Shown: piece by piece, positions 59,649 through 64,000 of the stretch | Layout: each line of letters opens with the position of its first letter | How positions within the stretch are numbered: the stretch's first letter is position 1 | From: Chitinophagaceae bacterium | Lineage (GTDB): Bacteria > Bacteroidota > Bacteroidia > Chitinophagales > Chitinophagaceae | Direction: 5' to 3' | DNA length: 64,000 nt | Assembly: GCA_014379345.1 (NCBI GenBank) | Contig: JACMLY010000032.1 | Span: 17,666 to 81,665 of the forward strand | Position numbers and translations under genes: made by a program | Notes under the pieces: generated by a model | The model's database searches: none | Told to the model about the DNA's origin: nothing | The model's input: the letters and a program-made list of their open reading frames with translations, nothing else

Positions 59649-60557
59649 ATGATCAAAAATTTATCAATAGAGGACTTTTATCAAAAAGTGACTGCTACGC
59701 TTCCGGAGGGAATTACAAAGGAGATTGGCCATTTCAATGTCTTCGAGATTGATAAGCTGTTTGACAAAAAAGCTGGTACAAACTTTATGCCCTACAGCAG
59801 GAGAGCGTATTACAAAATTAGTTTGATACGGGGCAGGAACAGGGCAGAGTATGCAGATAAAGTCATTGATATTCAGGAAAGCGCCCTGCTTTTTGCAACA
59901 CCTAAAATCCCTTATCACTGGCTGCCTCAAGATGATAACCAATCAGGTCTGTTTTGCATTTTCACGGAGGACTTCTTATCCAAAAATAAAGTTGGAATTA
60001 TACTGGATGATTTACCGATATTTCAGCCAGGTCAATTACCTATATTTCAGCTCTCACAGGAGGAGACAAAGGAACTCGAGTATATTTTTCGGAAAATGCA
60101 CAAGGAAATGGGAACCGATTATATTTATAAGTATGATCTGCTTCGTAATCTTGTTCAGGAAGTAATTCATTACGGGCAAAAGCTGCAGCCGATGACGGCA
60201 CTCAACTCCACCCAAAATGCTTCAGATCGAATATCGTCGTTATTTATTGAGTTGCTGGAACGACAGTTCCCTGTTGAATCACCCCAACAAAGATTAGGAC
60301 TTCGTACGGCTAAAGATTATGCAAACAGATTAGCTGTCCATGTCAATCATCTAAATAAGGTATTAAAAGAAGTTACAGGCCGAACCACCACTGACATTAT
60401 AAGCAAAAGGATAATACAGGAGGCGAAAATTTTACTAAAGCAAACAGATTGGAACATTTCTGAAATATCCTACACCCTGGGGTTTGACGAACTTGCACAT
60501 TTTTCAAACTTTTTTAAAAAGCAGACTTCATTTACACCCATCGCGTTTCGTTCGTAA
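59649..60557 (+). CDS. AraC-family transcriptional regulator
   Basis: A protein of about 302 residues from MIKNLSIEDFYQKVTATLPE; an upstream ATG would add 14 residues. It has a cupin-like N-terminal ligand domain (RAYYKISLIRGRNRAEYADK, ESALLFATPKIPYHW) and a C-terminal double HTH (YANRLAVHVNHLNKVLKEVT, then WNISEISYTLGFDELAHFSN). The downstream end FKKQTSFTPIAFRS is the standard AraC tail. Regulation of the neighbouring SDR gene is inferred from position. Confidence 0.93.
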   Translation: MIKNLSIEDFYQKVTATLPEGITKEIGHFNVFEIDKLFDKKAGTNFMPYSRRAYYKISLIRGRNRAEYADKVIDIQESALLFATPKIPYHWLPQDDNQSGLFCIFTEDFLSKNKVGIILDDLPIFQPGQLPIFQLSQEETKELEYIFRKMHKEMGTDYIYKYDLLRNLVQEVIHYGQKLQPMTALNSTQNASDRISSLFIELLERQFPVESPQQRLGLRTAKDYANRLAVHVNHLNKVLKEVTGRTTTDIISKRIIQEAKILLKQTDWNISEISYTLGFDELAHFSNFFKKQTSFTPIAFRS

Positions 60558-60979
60558 AATGTTATTATGATACCCGCTAGGAAAATCTGGAAATAAGCAT
60601 GTTCATATTCCTGCACTTTGGATAAAAAATGAAGTATAACCCAACCTTATTGATGACACGATACTAAGGTCTTTGCTTACATATCAATTGCAGATCAGCC
60701 TTATATTGGTTCGATAATTCTCCAATGTGGGCACTGAGGTGGACAAATCGAAAATTAATTCGGTATGTCTATTTTCTTTTTCGTTGAAACCCGTGGATTA
60801 TAAAAAGCAGTTTACGTTTCAATTATAGATATTTATATCTGCGTGTTAAGGCCTGGCTTACAGCGGTCGCAATAAACCGATGACAAATACGCGCACCGCT
60901 AAATGCACCATCATACCCTTCGGGAAAATTATTTATACAGAGGAGCAATGGGTTATTATGGCAACCGGAGAGGTTTTTT
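60558..60979. other. 422-bp convergent intergenic region
   Basis: No convincing gene is seen. GCGGT (about 60862) and ACCGC (about 60894) can form a stem around 30 bp. The region is AT-rich in its right half and may contain decayed coding sequence. Confidence 0.4.
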
Positions 60980-61897
60980 TTAATTAAAAGACTGTCTAAA
61001 TTCAAAAGGTGATAGGTTTGTTTTGCTCTTAAATAACTTGCTGAATGACTGTGGATGTTCAAATCCCAAATCATACGCAATTTCGTTAACGGATAAGTCA
61101 GTAGTTGAAAGTTTTTCTTTTGCTAAGTCAATTACCTTGTCGTGGATGAATTGTTTGGTGCTTTGTCCTGTCAATAATTGAAGTAACCGGCTTAAATAAT
61201 TGGCGGAAATGCTTAAATGTTCTGCAATGAATTGAACAGTTGGAATTCCTTTGTTGGCTAAATTGTCATTATTAAAATATTCTGTCAGTAAAGCTTCAAG
61301 TTGGTTTAATACTCTATGATTGGCTATTTTTCGGGTATTAAATTGTCGTTGGCAAAACGTTCGGAGTAAGTTAGTAGTAACTCAATTTGAGCGATGATTA
61401 CATCCTGACTTAAATTGTCGATAGGCGAATGGTACTCCTGTGCAGTTTTTTATAATATCCGTAACCAAAGTCTCTTCCTTTTCAGAAAGATGTAATGCTT
61501 CGTTTACCTGGTAACTAAAATATTCATAAGTTCTTATTTTTTTTGACAATGGGGTACTCCAAAGAAAATCAGGATGAATAAGTAGTAGCCACCCCGAATG
61601 CTTAAATTCTTCGTCTGACGATGTTGCGATTGATAATATTTGTTTTGGCGACATAAAGTGCATCACTCCTTCATCAAAATCAAAATCCTGTTGGCCGTAC
61701 TTCATTTTTGCATTAAAGTTTTTCTTTAATGCAACGGAATAAAAATTATGAATAATACTTTTGGGGCAATTCTGTGATTTGCGTTTAATGTCTTCAAATC
61801 TCACCACACTGACCAATGGTTGTTCGGGCTTTGGCAATTCCATAAACCGATGATACTCGGCAATGGTCTTTATATGAAATGGAGTTAGTGCTGTCAT
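60980..61897 (-). pseudogene. AraC-family regulator interrupted by two frameshifts
   Basis: From MTALTPFHIKTIAEYHRFME the ligand domain runs in one frame to 61382, then ends early. A second frame from about 61446 continues EYHSPIDNLSQDVIIAQIEL, and after about 61355 a third frame reads RQFNTRKIANHRVLNQLEAL, IAEHLSISANYLSRLLQLLT and the HTH tail. Joined they give a normal AraC of about 305 residues. The shifts fall at T6 (61446-61451) and A4 (61354-61357), one base too many and one too few, so a sequencing error is as likely as true decay. Confidence 0.85.
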
Positions 61898-61912
61898 TGC
61901 GCATTTATCTTT

Positions 61913-62779
61913 TTATAAACCAAATAGGATTTTTAAACCTGGCTTCAGCGAGGTTGGCTTATGCCCCAATTTGATTTCTAAGTCATTGCTTATTTCGGCT
62001 TCCTGATTATTTTTTATATCGGTGTTAAAATCAATGATTTTTTTAACCATCGCTGGTGGCAATCCTCTTGCCAACATCATTGTGTCAAATGCAGCAATTT
62101 CAACAGGCGTATATTTTACTTCTTTGCCTGAAAGTTCTGTCAGCACAGAAGCAATATCATAAAATGAATAGGTCTCATTACCTGTGAATTTATAGGTTTT
62201 TTTTTCGCATTTCTCATTCAATATAACATTTGCCATTGCTTCGCCCATTTCTTTTCTCAACGCAAACGCTACTTTTCCATCCCCTGCTGGTTGAAAAATG
62301 CCTGTCTCAAACACTTGTTTGCCAACAAATAAAGGAATAACGTCCATATACAACACATTGCGAAAAATAGTGTATTTCAACCCGCTTTCTTTAATGTAAT
62401 CTTCTGTGTCAAAGTGGTCAAACATTAACTTATTTGCCAATGTTGCCCTGTCACTTAAAGACCGGCTCGTATACGCAATACAATTTACACTTACTTTTTT
62501 AGCTGTGTCAACAACATTTTTGTGTTGTTGCATACGGTCCCCTTCGTCACCTGCCGAAATTAGCAAAACCATATCCACACCGCTCATTGCTTTTTCAAGA
62601 GAGTATTTGTCGTCATAGTCGCCTCGAAAAGTGTTAAATCCTTTCGCGTGCATTTCGGCAAGTTTTTCGTCCTTACGTGAAAGCACATTAATTTGTTGAG
62701 TTGAAATTTTCTTTAGCAACGTTTCTATGACTGCACTTCCTAAAACCCCTGTTGCTCCTGTTACTAATATTCTACGCAT
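61913..62779 (-). CDS. NmrA-like NAD(P)-binding protein
   Basis: A protein of about 288 residues from MRRILVTGATGVLG; an upstream ATG adds a Lys-rich tail. It has the Rossmann motif TGATGVLG and the NmrA-like stretches FNTFRGDYDDKYSLEKAMSG, VDMVLLISAGDEGDRMQQHK and AYTSRSLSD. The family binds NAD(P) and either reduces quinones or acts as a redox sensor. It lies upstream of the frameshifted AraC gene on the same strand, 15 bp apart. Confidence 0.9.
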   Translation of the reverse strand: MRRILVTGATGVLGSAVIETLLKKISTQQINVLSRKDEKLAEMHAKGFNTFRGDYDDKYSLEKAMSGVDMVLLISAGDEGDRMQQHKNVVDTAKKVSVNCIAYTSRSLSDRATLANKLMFDHFDTEDYIKESGLKYTIFRNVLYMDVIPLFVGKQVFETGIFQPAGDGKVAFALRKEMGEAMANVILNEKCEKKTYKFTGNETYSFYDIASVLTELSGKEVKYTPVEIAAFDTMMLARGLPPAMVKKIIDFNTDIKNNQEAEISNDLEIKLGHKPTSLKPGLKILFGL

Positions 62780-62916
62780 TTTTATTTTTTTAGTTGATGC
62801 TACTGATTTTATGAGTGTTTTTTTAAGTTGCTGCAAGGTCTGCAACAACTTTCAATTATTTGTGTGCAAATCTCTCTTTGTAGTAATCAAATCTGATATT
62901 GTTTCAACTTTGAATA

Positions 62917-62961
62917 CATTAAAAAAAGGAGTTAATATTTAATTAAACTCCTTTTTTAATG
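62917..62961. terminator. Terminator hairpin between ridA and the NmrA-like gene
   Basis: CATTAAAAAAAGGAGTT (62917-62933) and AACTCCTTTTTTAATG (about 62945-62961) pair over some 16 bp with one bulge. It would end ridA transcription on the minus strand. Confidence 0.85.
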
Positions 62962-62972
62962 CTTTTTAATCT

Positions 62973-63365
62973 TCACTTCACCACAGTAGCTTCCAGTTCA
63001 ATTGTTAATGTTGCAAAAAGTCCCTTCACTTCAAGTAACGTCGTGGCCTGCCTGATGCCATGCTTTGCAATAAAATCCTGATAAACATCGCCGCATCCAG
63101 TGAAAAACTCTGTGGTTGAAGTTGTGAAAACATTCAACCGCACAATGCCCTGGCATTCGTACCCAGCCTCGGTGATTAGTTGTTCCAGGTTCTGTATCGT
63201 TTGAACTAACTGGGCTCTCATGTCGCCTGTACTTGGTTGTCCATTTGCGTCTATTGCCACCTGCCCGGAACAATAGAGTGTTCCTTCGGCCTGTTTGACT
63301 TCAACGGCCTGTACAGAATTGGTTCTTTCGCCCCATTTCCAGGGGTCCACTGTTCGCTTTTCCAT
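62973..63365 (-). CDS. RidA-family protein
   Basis: A 130-residue RidA/YjgF fold: RTNSVQAVEVKQAEGTLYCS, SGQVAIDANGQPSTGDMRAQ, EQLITEAGYECQGIVRLNVF and a C-terminal LLEVKGLFATLTIELEATVV. Members hydrolyse reactive enamine/imine intermediates. The conserved Arg in IVRLNVF fits the RidA clade or its close relatives. It reads in the same direction as the NmrA-like gene with a terminator between. Confidence 0.93.
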   Translation of the reverse strand: MEKRTVDPWKWGERTNSVQAVEVKQAEGTLYCSGQVAIDANGQPSTGDMRAQLVQTIQNLEQLITEAGYECQGIVRLNVFTTSTTEFFTGCGDVYQDFIAKHGIRQATTLLEVKGLFATLTIELEATVVK

Positions 63366-63780
63366 TTACTTTGCTTTTTTGAGTTTGTGTAAAAAAAGAT
63401 GTTAGTCACTTGACATCACAAAAATCGCAGCAGCAACTGACAGCCCAATGTCAGGGGTAAAAAAGAAATTAATGATAATGCTCAAAATTTTCCTGCAAAG
63501 TCATTTTGTGAGGGGTCAACTTTTCGGTGAGAATTTCCAGGTTTTTTACTCCTGTGAAGTCGAAAAAACCAAAACCCTTTACATAAAGGGCATCCCACCA
63601 ATAAACAATTTTCTTGTGTATTCTATAAGGCAAAGGCTCACTCAGTCTGCTTGTCCTTTTGTTAAACCGTATCGCCTGGCAAAAAAAAGTAAAAAGCCAT
63701 CATGTCATGATCGACGGTAGTAGCTTTTTGTAAGGAGCTTTCCTGTATACGGCTTACGGTTCTAGCCGCTCTTTGTAGTT
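63366..63780. other. 415-bp region without a clear gene
   Basis: A 90-codon plus-strand frame (63448-63720) has no recognisable features and I do not support it. On the minus strand AAAAAGC...GCTTTTT near 63690-63735 forms a weak terminator-like stem after the DinB gene. Confidence 0.4.
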
Positions 63781-64000
63781 CTATTTAACTTCATTCGCTA
63801 TAGTAAAAAAAATATAGTCAGTCATAGGTGCATCAGTCATTCCAACATTTCTGCCGATCGTTACAATTTGTCCTCTATGATAGGTTCCGTGACTAACAAG
63901 ATGCTGTAAATATTCGCAACGTGATAGGTTGGCTTCAAACCAAGGACTTACAACTTTTATTTTTTCTACTAATTCAATTTCTGTAAATGACCTTATTGCA
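63781..64000 (-). CDS. DinB-family protein, C-terminal fragment
   Basis: The complement reads 73 codons from the window edge to TAG at 63781-63783: AIRSFTEIELVEKIKVVSPW, CEYLQHLVSHGTYHRGQIVT, IGRNVGMTDAPMTDYIFF. The last conserved helix with HxxYHRGQ is typical of DinB-like four-helix proteins, which bind a metal through histidines. The N-terminal part lies beyond the window. Confidence 0.82.
   Translation of the reverse strand, partial: AIRSFTEIELVEKIKVVSPWFEANLSRCEYLQHLVSHGTYHRGQIVTIGRNVGMTDAPMTDYIFFTIANEVK

Noticed and set aside
60823..61080. 85-codon minus-strand open frame
   Set aside because: It overlaps the AraC C-terminal coding sequence in another frame and lacks any supported homology.
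63448..63720. 90-codon plus-strand open frame
   Set aside because: It has no recognisable domain, an odd composition and no promoter-like signal, and overlaps a possible terminator for the minus-strand DinB gene.

Overview
The window looks like chromosome from a member of the Bacteroidota, most likely Chitinophagaceae or a close relative. The evidence is Bacteroidota-type promoters (TTTG, about 19 bp, TAnnTTTG), a TamL-type lipoprotein Omp85 protein, a type IX secretion plug protein (DUF5103), the RDD/SpoIIM/DUF4129/DUF4350/MoxR/DUF58 gene set, a four-helix-bundle protein, a DbpA-tailed DEAD helicase and a DAHP synthase-chorismate mutase fusion. It is mostly housekeeping DNA with short spacers; the last 5-6 kb looks more accessory. 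The identification rests on gene content only.

Layout. 1-8.3 kb: a minus-strand aromatic amino-acid cluster, in transcription order pheA (prephenate dehydratase), an aminotransferase, tyrA, a DEAD-box helicase, DAHP synthase-chorismate mutase, a small membrane protein, aroB and aroA (cut by the window edge). It is headed by what appears to be a complete attenuator: a promoter, a 30-codon leader peptide with 11 Tyr/Phe in 12 residues, an antiterminator and an intrinsic terminator. 9-11 kb: murQ and a BadF-type sugar kinase (muropeptide recycling). 11-17.5 kb: an S41 protease, an ECF sigma factor with its membrane partner, and Tex. 17.7-24.2 kb: cystathionine beta-synthase, a signal-less BtuF-like protein, an unknown protein with a kinase-like motif, and class II and class I fructose-bisphosphate aldolases side by side. 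24.5-31 kb: small secreted or membrane proteins, an App1-type phosphatase head to head with a lipid kinase, and EcsC. 31-39 kb: an Fsa/transaldolase with a four-helix-bundle protein, SRP RNA, DUF5103, an FtsX-type permease, a SpoU methyltransferase, TamL and TruB. 39-48 kb: the DUF58-to-RDD set, then ProS. 48-58 kb: a low-complexity lipoprotein, an outer-membrane protein, miaA, a CCA-adding enzyme, a GT9 glycosyltransferase, a Sua5/TsaC enzyme, dapD, an EamA transporter and tRNA-Leu(CAG). 58.7-64 kb: an SDR enzyme, two AraC regulators (one frameshifted), an NmrA-like protein, RidA and a partial DinB protein.

Two things stand out. The first is the Phe/Tyr leader-peptide attenuator at 8087-8265. 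The second is that many intergenic spacers hold short degenerate tandem words, usually 7 bp and sometimes 8, often laid out as a block and its inverted copy so that the RNA could fold into long hairpins. The word differs between loci (GGTGAAT, ATTGAAC, GTTTAAG, GATTAGCC, GTACGAA, GTATCCA, CGCAAAG and others) but the architecture repeats. The most regular example is an array of seven 23-bp near-palindromes with alternating 11-bp spacers at 32469-32695.
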